DNA of 64,000 nt from Occallatibacter gabretensis (GCF_001449115.1 NZ_LAIJ01000012.1:357387-421386), one strand, 5' to 3'; shown: positions 1-6,783, counted from the first letter of the stretch. Notes: a model not told the origin generated them from the letters alone. Program-made: numbers and translations.

Positions 1-170
1 CAAATTCAGATCTATGTAACTCATTGATTTCACTGCAACGGGGCGAAGTGAAGGCGAACACACCGGGGCACACCTAAATTCCGCGGTAACCAGATGCTGA
101 ATCAATCATTTGCAGCCAGATGTGCAATTTTTTTTATTTATTTCGGTAACCGCTTCCGTTATTTAAGTGG

Positions 171-198
171 AATAACCATATCCTTTACACATGTTGAG
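171..198 (+). repeat. left terminal inverted repeat of the IS1595-type element
   Basis: This pairs with the reverse complement of 3150-3177. The best-conserved block is ACACATGTT near the inner side. The target duplicate TTAAGTGG lies immediately outside at 163-170. The 35-like hexamer TTTACA sits where the right end has TTGACA, but no good -10 follows here, so only the right end looks like a working promoter. Confidence 0.75.
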
Positions 199-325
199 TG
201 AGATGGACTGAAGTACTGTGCTAATTCAAAAGCTGACCTAAGGATTAATGTCCTATTTCCGCTTTCTGCTGTCTTTTGGTTTTGGCCGTTCGGCGTATAC
301 TTCCCCATCAGATAGAGGGGGGAAA

Positions 326-811
326 ATGCAAGATTGGATTGAGAAAGCCAAACAAGAGGACAAAGAGGCTAGAGAGCGCGAAGAGAAGCGATTAGCTGAT
401 CTGAATCTCAAGCGTCAACTCATCGGGGAGCAGGTTCCTACTCTCTTTGCAGCCGTCAAGGATGCTGTTAAGACAGACGTTGAGCGATTCAATAAGCATT
501 TCCCGGCTTATAACGAGAAGTTGAACGATCTAGTTGACATTGGAGCGAAGAAATTTGAGATTCGCAGAGCCTATTCCCCGTCGTTTCGGCTATCGGTTGA
601 GTTACTCGACGGACCACCGCTGATTAGGTATCTTGTTGAAACCCCAAACATCGTAGACGGCAAAATATATCAGTCTCATTACGGAGATATTTCTTTCAAT
701 CTCAATTCGACTTCCGGCGTTGTTTCGCTTGTAAGAAACGGTGATGCACTGACCCCCGAAGGATTGAGCGAAGAAATGCTGAAACCAGCTTTAGTGAGTT
801 TTAAGGGATGA
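326..811 (+). CDS. hypothetical passenger protein of the IS1595-type element (161 aa)
   Basis: I do not recognise this family. The reading frame is open from 248, but the ATG at 326 has a strong Shine-Dalgarno run (GAGGGGGGA) six bases upstream, and a TATACT -10-like hexamer at 296-301 would place the mRNA start after 248, so 326 is preferred. The first 35 residues are highly charged (Glu/Lys/Arg) and likely helical or coiled. The rest looks like a globular alpha/beta domain with alternating hydrophobics. No signal peptide or membrane segment is seen. It overlaps the next gene by four bases (ATGA), so the two are translationally coupled. Base composition is AT-rich like the rest of the element. 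Confidence 0.6.
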   Translation: MQDWIEKAKQEDKEAREREEKRLADLNLKRQLIGEQVPTLFAAVKDAVKTDVERFNKHFPAYNEKLNDLVDIGAKKFEIRRAYSPSFRLSVELLDGPPLIRYLVETPNIVDGKIYQSHYGDISFNLNSTSGVVSLVRNGDALTPEGLSEEMLKPALVSFKG

Positions 812-1002
812 CCAAACCAGAAGACATAACAGTAGACGCCGACAAATTCGACCGAATCCTTAGCAATATGCTGAAGGCCAGACCGCTATCTAAAGCAGTG
901 ATTAGCGAACGCGTAAAGGCGAGGCGAGCAGCAAACCCAGAGGAAACTGCTAAATTACGCGAAAACATTAAGAAATATAAGTCTAAAAAGCTCGGCCAGT
1001 AG
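808..1002 (+). CDS. small basic hypothetical protein, second gene of the passenger operon (64 aa)
   Basis: The ATG overlaps the stop of the preceding gene (ATGA), which argues for a real coupled pair. The product is short, soluble and Lys/Arg-rich towards the C-terminus, ending in a run of lysines. It has no recognisable domain. Small basic second genes of this kind can be antitoxins or nucleic-acid binders, but nothing in the sequence proves either. It lies inside the mobile element. Confidence 0.5.
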   Translation: MTKPEDITVDADKFDRILSNMLKARPLSKAVISERVKARRAANPEETAKLRENIKKYKSKKLGQ

Positions 1003-1253
1003 ATTTACAGCGTATCCAGGTCACTGAGATTTCTAACGCTTGCGGGCAATCCGCTTACTGCTGGCTGAAAAATCCGGTTAATGGACAAAAATGCTTAGAT
1101 TAGTTCTGACAAACGAAGCTCCTGCAATCACGGATGTATTTCGGACTTTGCAGAGTCATTCAGAAGACCCGTATGACTGGGTAGATTGGCTGCGTATCTG
1201 TTTACGTTGAGCAGAATCTGCTGCTAATTCTAGGGATTATGGGGAATGGAAAT
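1003..1253. other. passenger-region spacer without a confident gene
   Basis: This stretch between the plus-strand operon and the minus-strand small genes is AT-rich. The only ORF of note is a 39-codon plus-strand frame at 1091-1210 rich in aspartate and tryptophan near its end, without a good ribosome binding site. No terminator hairpin with a T-tract was seen. Confidence 0.4.
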
Positions 1254-1397
1254 TTAGTACGGAGGCTTGTCCCGTAACGCTATTGCCATTCGCTCATACA
1301 GAATGCTCATAGCTTGAGCATCACTTTTCTTTCCCACTAGCTCCGCAATTGCCATCAGCAGGATTAGTGTTTTGTCGTCAGGTTTTTCGGGGTTCAT
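1254..1397 (-). CDS. small hypothetical protein (47 aa) in the mobile element
   Basis: A 47-codon frame begins with ATG behind a good ribosome binding site (GGTGGAGA, six to seven bases upstream). The product is amphipathic and helical, with a central hydrophobic stretch around residues 11-21 followed by charged residues. It lies 21 bases downstream of another small minus-strand gene and probably shares its transcript. The function is unknown. Support comes from the ribosome binding site and the tandem arrangement only. Confidence 0.4.
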   Translation of the reverse strand: MNPEKPDDKTLILLMAIAELVGKKSDAQAMSILYERMAIALRDKPPY

Positions 1398-1418
1398 ATT
1401 TTCTCCACCGTCATATTC

Positions 1419-1577
1419 TCAATGTCCGAAGATCAAGTACAGAACCGCCATCACAAGAAAAAATACAAGGAACTGCAATATCGTTTTTCCGGCGCTATCC
1501 TGCTTGGGCGCGTTTTCTTTGAACCGCTGATACATTAGCGTGTCAAATTTCTCCCGGTCTGTTGGCGGAAGTCCCAT
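1419..1577 (-). CDS. small single-pass membrane protein (52 aa) in the mobile element
   Basis: A 52-codon frame starts with ATG behind TGGAGAGA. The first 30 residues are polar. Residues from about 32 to 50 form one uninterrupted hydrophobic helix rich in Phe, Leu and Val, so this looks like a tail-anchored membrane peptide. It is divergent to the XRE regulator at 1651, leaving a 73-base shared control region. The family is not recognised. Confidence 0.45.
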   Translation of the reverse strand: MGLPPTDREKFDTLMYQRFKENAPKQDSAGKTILQFLVFFLVMAVLYLIFGH

Positions 1578-1650
1578 TTTCTCTCCATTCTTTTAGTGAA
1601 ATCCCTGCATGAGTGGATTATCAAACTGAGCATATCGCGATGCTGGAGGG

Positions 1651-1872
1651 ATGGCAACCGATATTTGCGTCCGGTTGGGTAAACGAATCAGGGCGCTGAG
1701 AAAGAGTCGAGGCTGGAGACAAATAGACTTGGCTGCTCACGCCAATATCGGCAAAAACCATATTAGCGAACTGGAGCGCGGAGCAAGAGAGATCGGACTG
1801 CGGAACCTAGAGGCGATTGCCAAGGCTTTAGAAACAACTCCAGGTGCACTGCTCAGAAACCTGTCCGATTAA
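1651..1872 (+). CDS. XRE-family helix-turn-helix regulator
   Basis: This 73-residue protein is a single Cro/C1-type DNA-binding domain. The recognition region spans about residues 21-45 (RGWRQIDLAAHANIGKNHIS followed by ELERGAR) and matches the usual XRE pattern of Q..LA...G.....IS..E.G. The start ATG follows GGAGG, four to five bases upstream. It has no sensor domain. It is divergent to the small membrane gene at 1419-1577 and probably represses that intergenic region or its own promoter. Comparable solo regulators are common in mobile elements. Confidence 0.85.
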   Translation: MATDICVRLGKRIRALRKSRGWRQIDLAAHANIGKNHISELERGAREIGLRNLEAIAKALETTPGALLRNLSD

Positions 1873-1915
1873 GCGGACTGTTCTCCTGCTAGCTGTTTGT
1901 CCATTAACTGGATTT

Positions 1916-2833
1916 TTAGAACTCGATTAGTTTCTTGTACGGCAACGGCCTGCGGCAAACCATGTTATTTAGCGTCATCCCGAAAATCCACGGCTGCATA
2001 CCGCGCCGATTGAATCGCCAGCAGAACTCGCCTAAATAACGATCCAAATGCCATGAACTAAGTTGATGATACTGGCCTATCAATCCACGCTTGAATAGGG
2101 AAAACGCACCCTCTATGGTTTGATTCGATATTGGCTTGCCGGTTTTCTTTTCCTTGGCATGGTTTCCGCGCTCATGCTTTTCTGCCGGAATCAGAGCCAA
2201 ATACCGGGTAGCTCCATCAGTGGCTATTTTCTCGGTTTCGGGGTCAATTTTTGCGTCAAGAATAGGTTTGATTTCTTCGTTCTTTAAACTGCTTACAGAT
2301 TGCAAATGGACTCGCCCTCCGCGTTCAGCAATGCCTAAAACCCGTACTTTAGCGGATTGCGTAGTCCATCCTCTACCTTTGCCGGATTCTGTGCCGCCTA
2401 CAAATGACTCATCAACTTCTACGGTCTTACCTTTTCCGCCTAATGGTTCGGGATCTATTTCCCGCATTGCTTCCCTGATGCGATGGCAGACATACCAAGC
2501 GGTTTTATAGGTCATGCCGATGTGCCGTCCAAGTTGAGCGGCGGAAATGCCTTTCTTTGCTTCAGCCATTAACGCAATGGCCGCAAACCACTTTGTCAGA
2601 GGCAAGTGAGAATCGTGAAACAAAGTTCCTGTAGTCGCGCTGAATTGCATCTTGCATTTGGCGCATTGAAAAACTCGGCGCGGTTTGCCTGATTTGTTCT
2701 TGGATTCAGTGAGCCAGCATTTGTCATGGCCGCAATACAGACAGGTAATTCCGCCGGGCCAGCGTACTTTCATCAAATGAGCTAAAGCATGTTCTTCGCT
2801 GGGGAATTGCTTGGCTAGATTGTAGAGATTCAT
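1916..2833 (-). CDS. IS1595-family (ISXO2-like) transposase
   Basis: This 305-residue transposase has the full IS1595 layout. An N-terminal zinc ribbon uses C31, C34, C57 and C60. A helix-turn-helix region lies around residues 95-120. The DDE catalytic domain shows D141 in VEVDESFVGG, D206 in IATDGATR and E241 in the conserved NQTIEGAFSLFKRG block, with the following lysine that marks the family. The C-terminal RYLGEFCWRFNRR segment is also typical. Length is normal and no frameshift is seen, so the enzyme is probably functional. The start has GAGGAA about nine bases upstream. Confidence 0.93.
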   Translation of the reverse strand: MNLYNLAKQFPSEEHALAHLMKVRWPGGITCLYCGHDKCWLTESKNKSGKPRRVFQCAKCKMQFSATTGTLFHDSHLPLTKWFAAIALMAEAKKGISAAQLGRHIGMTYKTAWYVCHRIREAMREIDPEPLGGKGKTVEVDESFVGGTESGKGRGWTTQSAKVRVLGIAERGGRVHLQSVSSLKNEEIKPILDAKIDPETEKIATDGATRYLALIPAEKHERGNHAKEKKTGKPISNQTIEGAFSLFKRGLIGQYHQLSSWHLDRYLGEFCWRFNRRGMQPWIFGMTLNNMVCRRPLPYKKLIEF

Positions 2834-2913
2834 GGGTGATATTCCTCAAGGCTTGATGACCGTTGAAATGCTAGATGACCCCGAAGTAAGGGCCTATCTG
2901 CGAACGATTGACC

Positions 2914-3111
2914 CTAGCTCTCCGGACTATATAGCTCCACAAAACCGCAGTCTGCACAAACCAAAGGCCGAACAACCAGCACATCGTGTAACGAATAAGG
3001 CCCTGATTGAGCGGAGGATGTGGAGTCTTTTACCGCTGGCAATACATGCGGCGCTAGTGGTTTCATTTCTGCTTTACACTTCGGACAAGGATGAGCGTTA
3101 GTTTGTGGCAT
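2914..3111 (-). CDS. zinc-ribbon protein upstream of the transposase (65 aa)
   Basis: The product has two CxxC pairs, CPKC near residue 9 and CADC near residue 53, separated by a polar linker, and ends in a GFVELY segment. This is the pattern of small conserved bacterial zinc ribbons. The ATG at 3111 has GGGGGA six bases upstream; a longer frame with TTG at 3147 would start close to the predicted transcription start and is less likely. It lies between the inward promoter and the transposase and is probably co-transcribed with it. A plus-strand frame overlaps it antiparallel; the cysteine pairs favour this strand. Confidence 0.6.
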   Translation of the reverse strand: MPQTNAHPCPKCKAEMKPLAPHVLPAVKDSTSSAQSGPYSLHDVLVVRPLVCADCGFVELYSPES

Positions 3112-3135
3112 AACTAAATCCCCCAATACGAAATC

Positions 3136-3164
3136 AATATAATCCAATTCTAAACATGTGTCAA
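3136..3164 (-). promoter_or_regulatory. near-consensus sigma-70 promoter starting inside the right end of the element
   Basis: On the minus strand TTGACA (3159-3164) is followed by exactly 17 bases and TATATT (3136-3141). The -35 box lies inside the terminal inverted repeat. Transcription would begin near 3129 and read the zinc-ribbon and transposase genes. Confidence 0.75.
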
Positions 3165-3177
3165 GGGGATGGTAATA
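3150..3177 (-). repeat. right terminal inverted repeat of the IS1595-type element
   Basis: The reverse complement of this stretch matches 171-198 at 22 of 28 positions. The second copy of the 8-base duplicate TTAAGTGG follows at 3178-3185. The repeat contains the TTGACA -35 hexamer of the promoter that drives the zinc-ribbon and transposase genes inward. Confidence 0.75.
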
Positions 3178-3275
3178 TTAAGTGGTAAACACCCCGGCAT
3201 CACTTTTCAGGCAAAAGACACGACGTACAATCAAGTGTTGGAAATCCCACAGCAATCGCACTGAGGAGCCCGCTC

Positions 3276-4586
3276 TTGATCGACCGCTACACCCGCCCGC
3301 AGATGGGTGCCATCTGGACCGAGGAAAACAAGTACCGCTGCTGGCTGCAGGTCGAGTCCGCCGCCTCTGCCGTGCTCGCGGAAGACGGCGTAATCCCCGC
3401 CGCCGCCGCCAGGGCGATCGAAGAAAAATCCAGCTTCTCCGTCGATCGTATCCGCGAGATCGAAGCCGAAGTCCGCCACGACGTAATTGCTTTCACGACA
3501 GCGGTAGCCGAAAGCCTCAAGGCGCAGGGCCTCGATGCCGAATCCCGCTGGCTGCACTACGGACTTACGTCAAATGACATCGTTGATACCGCGCAGGCCC
3601 TCCAGGTAAAGGAAGCCTCCACGCAAATCTGCAAGGGAATCGCAGCCCTGCTCGAAGTCCTCAAGCGCCGCGCCATCGAGTTCAAAGACACGCCCACCAT
3701 CGGGCGCACGCACGGCATTCACGCCGAGCCCACAACCTTCGGCCTCAAGTTCCTAAACTGGTTCGCAGAGATGGAGCGCAACCTCGCCCGCTTTGACGCA
3801 GCCGCGGAAGACATGCGCGTCGGCAAGCTCTCCGGAGCCGTCGGCACCTTCGGCCACCTCAAGCCCGAGCATGAGGAACGCATCTGCGCAAAGCTCGGAC
3901 TCAAGCCCGCACCGGTGGCCACGCAGGTCATCCAGCGCGACCGCCACGCCGCTTACATCTCAACAATCGCCATCCTCGGCAGCACGCTCGACAAGATCGC
4001 CGTAGAGATTCGCCACCTGCAGCGCACAGAAGTCCGCGAAGCCCAGGAGTACTTCAGCGAAAAGCAAAAAGGCTCCTCCGCCATGCCGCACAAAAAGAAC
4101 CCTATCATCTCGGAGCAGATCAGCGGCCTCGCCCGCGTTCTCCGCGGCAACGCCCAGGCAGCCTTCGAGAACATAGCTCTCTGGCACGAGCGCGACATCT
4201 CGCACTCCTCAGTCGAGCGCGTAATCTTCCCCGACTCGACCATCCTCGCGGACTATCTGCTAGCCAAAACGACAGACCTGCTCGACCGCCTGCTCGTCTA
4301 CCCCGAGCGCATGAAGAAGAACCTCGAATCCACCGGCGGTCTCATCTTCAGCGGCCAGCTTCTCCTCGATCTCTCCGAAGCCGGCATGATGCGCGAAGAC
4401 GCCTACCGCTTAGTCCAAAGCCACGCAATGCAATCGTGGAAAGAAGACCTGATCTTCCGCGACGAAGTAGCCAAAGACCCCAAGATCACCGCACTGCTAA
4501 CACCAGAGAAGCTGGAAAAGACCTTCGACTACACCCGCCAGCTAGGCAATGTGGATGCGATTTTCCGGCGCGTTTTGGGTGAATGA
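3276..4586 (+). CDS. purB: adenylosuccinate lyase
   Basis: PurB cleaves SAICAR to AICAR and adenylosuccinate to AMP in purine synthesis. The 436-residue length fits the bacterial short form. The fumarase/aspartase superfamily signature SSAMPHKKNP is present around residue 268, with the earlier family blocks LTSNDIVDTA (about 97-106) and GRTHGIHAEP (about 143-152). The start is TTG at 3276, with GAGGAG eight bases upstream. The mobile element sits about 90 bases upstream, between purB and its older upstream neighbourhood. A second, broken purB 3' end lies at 5214-5295. Confidence 0.97.
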   Translation: MIDRYTRPQMGAIWTEENKYRCWLQVESAASAVLAEDGVIPAAAARAIEEKSSFSVDRIREIEAEVRHDVIAFTTAVAESLKAQGLDAESRWLHYGLTSNDIVDTAQALQVKEASTQICKGIAALLEVLKRRAIEFKDTPTIGRTHGIHAEPTTFGLKFLNWFAEMERNLARFDAAAEDMRVGKLSGAVGTFGHLKPEHEERICAKLGLKPAPVATQVIQRDRHAAYISTIAILGSTLDKIAVEIRHLQRTEVREAQEYFSEKQKGSSAMPHKKNPIISEQISGLARVLRGNAQAAFENIALWHERDISHSSVERVIFPDSTILADYLLAKTTDLLDRLLVYPERMKKNLESTGGLIFSGQLLLDLSEAGMMREDAYRLVQSHAMQSWKEDLIFRDEVAKDPKITALLTPEKLEKTFDYTRQLGNVDAIFRRVLGE

Positions 4587-4671
4587 GCAAGGCGAATAAG
4601 CAGGGCTGATGAGCTGTTTGCGGCCAATGGATTCGCTGCGCCTGATATTGTCTCTTCAGCAGGAGGTATCG

Positions 4672-5205
4672 ATGAAATTCTCCGTTTGCCTACTCGTCCT
4701 GATCAGCAGCTTGTTGGCATTTTGCCAGCAGCCGGTTACGCAGCCCGCCGACGCGTTGAACAGCTTGTCGTTCATGAAAGGCGACTGGGCCGGCAAGCAG
4801 GAATTCAATACGCCGGACAGACCGGCGATGACGGATGATGCCACCGACCGGATTGAGATGGGGATTGCCGGGAAATACCTGTGCGAGACGCTTTCGACAA
4901 CGCTGTCAGGCCGCAAGCCCACGGACACGCGCCATTTCATCTCCTTCGACCGGCAGTCAGGAAAATATACGGCGTGGTGGTTCAACGACACCTCGTCCCA
5001 TCCCACGGAATTGACTGGCGACCTGACCGGCAAAAAGCTTGTGTTGCTCAGCAATTCCTCCGGTCCAGGGCCTGTGATGCGAGCGACGTATGAGAGTCCC
5101 TCCGAGAACAAGCTGACATTTCTTCTGGAGATGAAAAGCGGCGAATCATGGACCCGGCTTTTTCTGACCACTTACTCGAAGAAGGCCGCTGCAACACAGC
5201 CGTGA
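4672..5205 (+). CDS. secreted DUF1579-like protein
   Basis: A hydrophobic N-terminal segment (residues 1-20, ending FCQ) reads as a signal peptide or lipoprotein signal. The mature part has the FMKGDWAGKQEF opening and later TRHFISFDRQSGKYTAWWF block typical of DUF1579-like lipocalin-fold proteins; no enzymatic role is established for that family. The ATG at 4672 follows a perfect AGGAGG five bases upstream, so the longer frame from 4609 is rejected. It is flanked by purB and a purB relic, so it may have come in with a recombination event at this locus. Confidence 0.7.
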   Translation: MKFSVCLLVLISSLLAFCQQPVTQPADALNSLSFMKGDWAGKQEFNTPDRPAMTDDATDRIEMGIAGKYLCETLSTTLSGRKPTDTRHFISFDRQSGKYTAWWFNDTSSHPTELTGDLTGKKLVLLSNSSGPGPVMRATYESPSENKLTFLLEMKSGESWTRLFLTTYSKKAAATQP

Positions 5206-5213
5206 AGCATTGA

Positions 5214-5295
5214 GAACGCCAGAAAGGGAATCTGCGGTTACACGCGGCAGCTTGGGAATGTGGATGCCATCTTTGAGCGGGTGTTGGGCAGGTGA
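5214..5295 (+). pseudogene. relic of a second purB 3' end
   Basis: Codons from 5239 to the TGA at 5293-5295 read YTRQLGNVDAIFERVLGR. The purB C-terminus at 4530-4586 reads YTRQLGNVDAIFRRVLGE, so 16 of 18 residues are identical. By codon, about ten of the differences are synonymous and only two change the residue. Weaker similarity continues upstream to about 5214. There is no start codon or upstream purB body. The pattern of silent changes shows the fragment came from a purB that had been under selection, not from a fresh copy of the neighbouring gene. Confidence 0.8.
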
Positions 5296-5346
5296 ACAGC
5301 TTCTAGCTTTGTGGCGGATTTGAAGAACGTGTGCAAGGGACAAACG

Positions 5347-5904
5347 ATGACACGAATTGCTCGCGCCTCGTGTGTTTTCGCTGGAATATGTGTTGTCATT
5401 GCAGCAGCGATGGCACAGACAAAGCATCCTGTTCATGAGCCAACCGTTTTTTCGGCTGAAGATGAGGATACCAGCGCATTTCGCAACGCGCTGCCTCCAT
5501 CGAATGTGGTGCTTGATGCTCTCTTGAAGACTACAGAGGCTCAGCAAAGCGCAGATGAGCTACAGAAGATGGGACGAGAGGAGCAGCGCAAGCTTTTCCA
5601 GGTTGTTCCAGTGCATCTTTCGAGGCCGGATGAGGTCGACTGGATTGTATTAGGCTCAGGGCCTATGGGTGGAGCTGATAACGAGTGGTACTGGGTTGTT
5701 CGCCAAGTTGGGAAGCGGGCGGAGGTCTTGTTATTTGCCAACGGGCTTGCGTTGAATGTCTTACGGTCCCGCACGAATGGTTACAAGGATATCGAAACCT
5801 TGTGGGCAGGTAATCTTGGGTACGAAGTAGACCGGTATTTTCACTATGATGGCACCCGGTACAAACTTGTTCGGGAACATACTTCAAAATTGCAATCGCA
5901 ATAG
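5347..5904 (+). CDS. secreted hypothetical protein (185 aa)
   Basis: The product starts with a clear signal peptide (basic MTRIAR, then a hydrophobic core, cleavage likely after AMA about residue 22). The mature domain of about 160 residues has no motif I recognise; it contains WIVLGSGPMGGADNEWYW and a Tyr-rich C-terminal part, which suggests a beta-rich fold. The ATG at 5347 follows AAGGGA. The gene directly follows the purB relic and ends eight bases before ubiX, so it may share a transcript with ubiX. Confidence 0.6.
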   Translation: MTRIARASCVFAGICVVIAAAMAQTKHPVHEPTVFSAEDEDTSAFRNALPPSNVVLDALLKTTEAQQSADELQKMGREEQRKLFQVVPVHLSRPDEVDWIVLGSGPMGGADNEWYWVVRQVGKRAEVLLFANGLALNVLRSRTNGYKDIETLWAGNLGYEVDRYFHYDGTRYKLVREHTSKLQSQ

Positions 5905-5911
5905 GTAATTC

Positions 5912-6502
5912 ATGGAACTCACCCTCGCCATCACCGGAGCCTCCGGCGCTGTCTTCGCCCGTACCATGCTGCGCGCCCTCGAAGCCGACGACCGTGTCTC
6001 CCGCGTGCATTTCATAGCTTCGGACAATTCGCTCCGCGTACTCGCCGAAGAGCTCGCAATTTCCGGTCGCAATGGCCTCATCGAAAAACTTCTCGGCGCT
6101 ACGCCGGCAAAGACCATCCAGCACACGGATGAAAATATCGGCGCATCCATCGCCAGCGGCAGCCATCCATCCACAGGAATGATCGTCCTCCCATGCTCCA
6201 TGGGCACGCTCGCCGCCATCGCCAACGGCCTCGCCAATACACTCATCGCCCGCGCCGCAGACGTCACCCTCAAGGAGCGCCGTCCACTTATCCTCTGCGT
6301 ACGCGAAACCCCCTTCAACCGAATCCATCTTCGCAACATGACTCTTGCCTCAGAAGCCGGAGCAGTGATCTTCCCAGTCATCCCAACCTTCTACAATCAT
6401 CCGCAAGACTCCGAAGAGATGGCGCGTCAGTTCGTCTCGCGCGTACTGGCCCACATCGGCCTTCCCCAACCCGGCGCATACGTCTGGAAGCCGGAAGAAT
6501 AA
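5912..6502 (+). CDS. ubiX: flavin prenyltransferase UbiX
   Basis: UbiX joins dimethylallyl phosphate to FMN and makes the prenylated flavin needed by UbiD-type decarboxylases. The N-terminal AITGASGAVFAR FMN-binding segment, the central PCSMGTLAAIANG block (about residues 94-106), and RPLILCVRETPFN followed by the LRNM motif are all present. At 196 residues the length is normal. The cognate UbiD is not in the window. The start has AGGTAA upstream and the gene follows 5347-5904 by only eight bases. Confidence 0.95.
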   Translation: MELTLAITGASGAVFARTMLRALEADDRVSRVHFIASDNSLRVLAEELAISGRNGLIEKLLGATPAKTIQHTDENIGASIASGSHPSTGMIVLPCSMGTLAAIANGLANTLIARAADVTLKERRPLILCVRETPFNRIHLRNMTLASEAGAVIFPVIPTFYNHPQDSEEMARQFVSRVLAHIGLPQPGAYVWKPEE

Positions 6503-6589
6503 ACGCAAGATTTCGGGTGCCCCACCCTCGCGGCGTCTTTGTTCTTGCCGCTAGGCTGGAATAGCACGTCTGCTCGCCAGCAAAAGCAT
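6503..6589. other. ubiX-metY spacer, upstream part
   Basis: This stretch holds a dispersed-type hairpin (6521-6560) and leads into the promoter of the metY leader. No coding frame is supported here. Confidence 0.5.
6521..6560. repeat. intergenic hairpin repeat, copy 1
   Basis: CCCACCCTCGCGGC (6521-6534) and GCCGCTAGGCTGGA (6547-6560) form an imperfect stem around a 12-base loop just after ubiX. The same architecture, with near-identical stem bases, occurs at 34581-34619. It may serve as a terminator for ubiX although no T-tract follows. Confidence 0.5.
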
Positions 6590-6618
6590 TTGACAGGACT
6601 TCGCCAGCCGTAGATACT
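6590..6618 (+). promoter_or_regulatory. sigma-70 promoter of the metYX leader
   Basis: TTGACA (6590-6595), 17 bases, then GATACT (6613-6618). The predicted start of transcription, about seven bases further on, coincides with the ATG of the leader ORF at 6626, so the leader peptide would be read from a leaderless transcript. Confidence 0.65.
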
Positions 6619-6625
6619 TCCATCC

Positions 6626-6730
6626 ATGCGCTTTGCTTTTGAGCTCGCAGCGGCCATCTCCACCATGTGCATGTGTATGTGCATGATGACGGCACCGGTC
6701 CGCCTGGCTCCTGAGAAGCGAATGCGATAA
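6626..6730 (+). CDS. Met/Cys-rich leader peptide of the metYX operon
   Basis: A 34-codon ORF upstream of metY contains the run Met-Cys-Met-Cys-Met-Cys-Met-Met (codons 14-21, 6665-6688) and then ends with a polar tail and TAA. Methionine is the end product of the downstream genes and cysteine is its sulfur relative, so the run fits a ribosome stalling sensor, as in other amino-acid leader peptides. The ATG at 6626 lies at the predicted transcription start; an internal ATG at 6665 could also be used. The codons are followed by two alternative hairpins at 6709-6783. The function is inferred; no known family match is claimed. Confidence 0.65.
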   Translation: MRFAFELAAAISTMCMCMCMMTAPVRLAPEKRMR

Positions 6731-6783
6731 GCGCAAACGATCTTGAAAGAGCAAAACGGCCCGGGTCCTCAAGGATTCGGGCC
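6709..6783 (+). promoter_or_regulatory. candidate attenuator with two exclusive hairpins upstream of metY
   Basis: A GC-rich stem pairs 6758-6769 with 6772-6783 (GGCCCGGGTCCT against AGGATTCGGGCC, with G-T pairs near the loop). An alternative stem pairs 6709-6715 (TCCTGAG) with 6768-6775 (CTCAAGGA), which breaks the first. A ribosome stalled on the Met/Cys codons (6665-6688) leaves 6709-6715 free, while one that reaches the stop at 6728 covers it. This is the geometry of attenuation. The main stem lacks a T-tract downstream, so it may act on translation or with Rho rather than as an intrinsic terminator. Confidence 0.5.

Larger units (their letters stand above)
171..3177. mobile_element. IS1595-family element with passenger genes, about 3.0 kb
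   Basis: The two ends (171-198 and 3150-3177) form an imperfect 28-base inverted repeat with 22 matches by eye. The element is bracketed by an exact 8-base direct repeat TTAAGTGG at 163-170 and 3178-3185. An 8-base target duplication is the known habit of the IS1595 family, and the only transposase inside (1916-2833) is of the ISXO2-like IS1595 type. The interior is visibly AT-richer than purB next door. Besides the transposase it holds a zinc-ribbon gene, an XRE regulator, two small minus-strand genes and a two-gene plus-strand operon. Some IS1595 subgroups are known to carry passenger genes. The insertion lies about 90 bases upstream of purB. Confidence 0.8.

Noticed and set aside
1091..1210. 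39-codon plus-strand frame in the mobile element
   Set aside because: No ribosome binding site and no recognisable features.
2832..3101. Plus-strand frame of 89 codons antiparallel to the zinc-ribbon gene, with a hydrophobic C-terminal stretch
   Set aside because: It has no good ribosome binding site and the opposite strand encodes two CxxC pairs behind a strong promoter and Shine-Dalgarno sequence; it remains a weak alternative.
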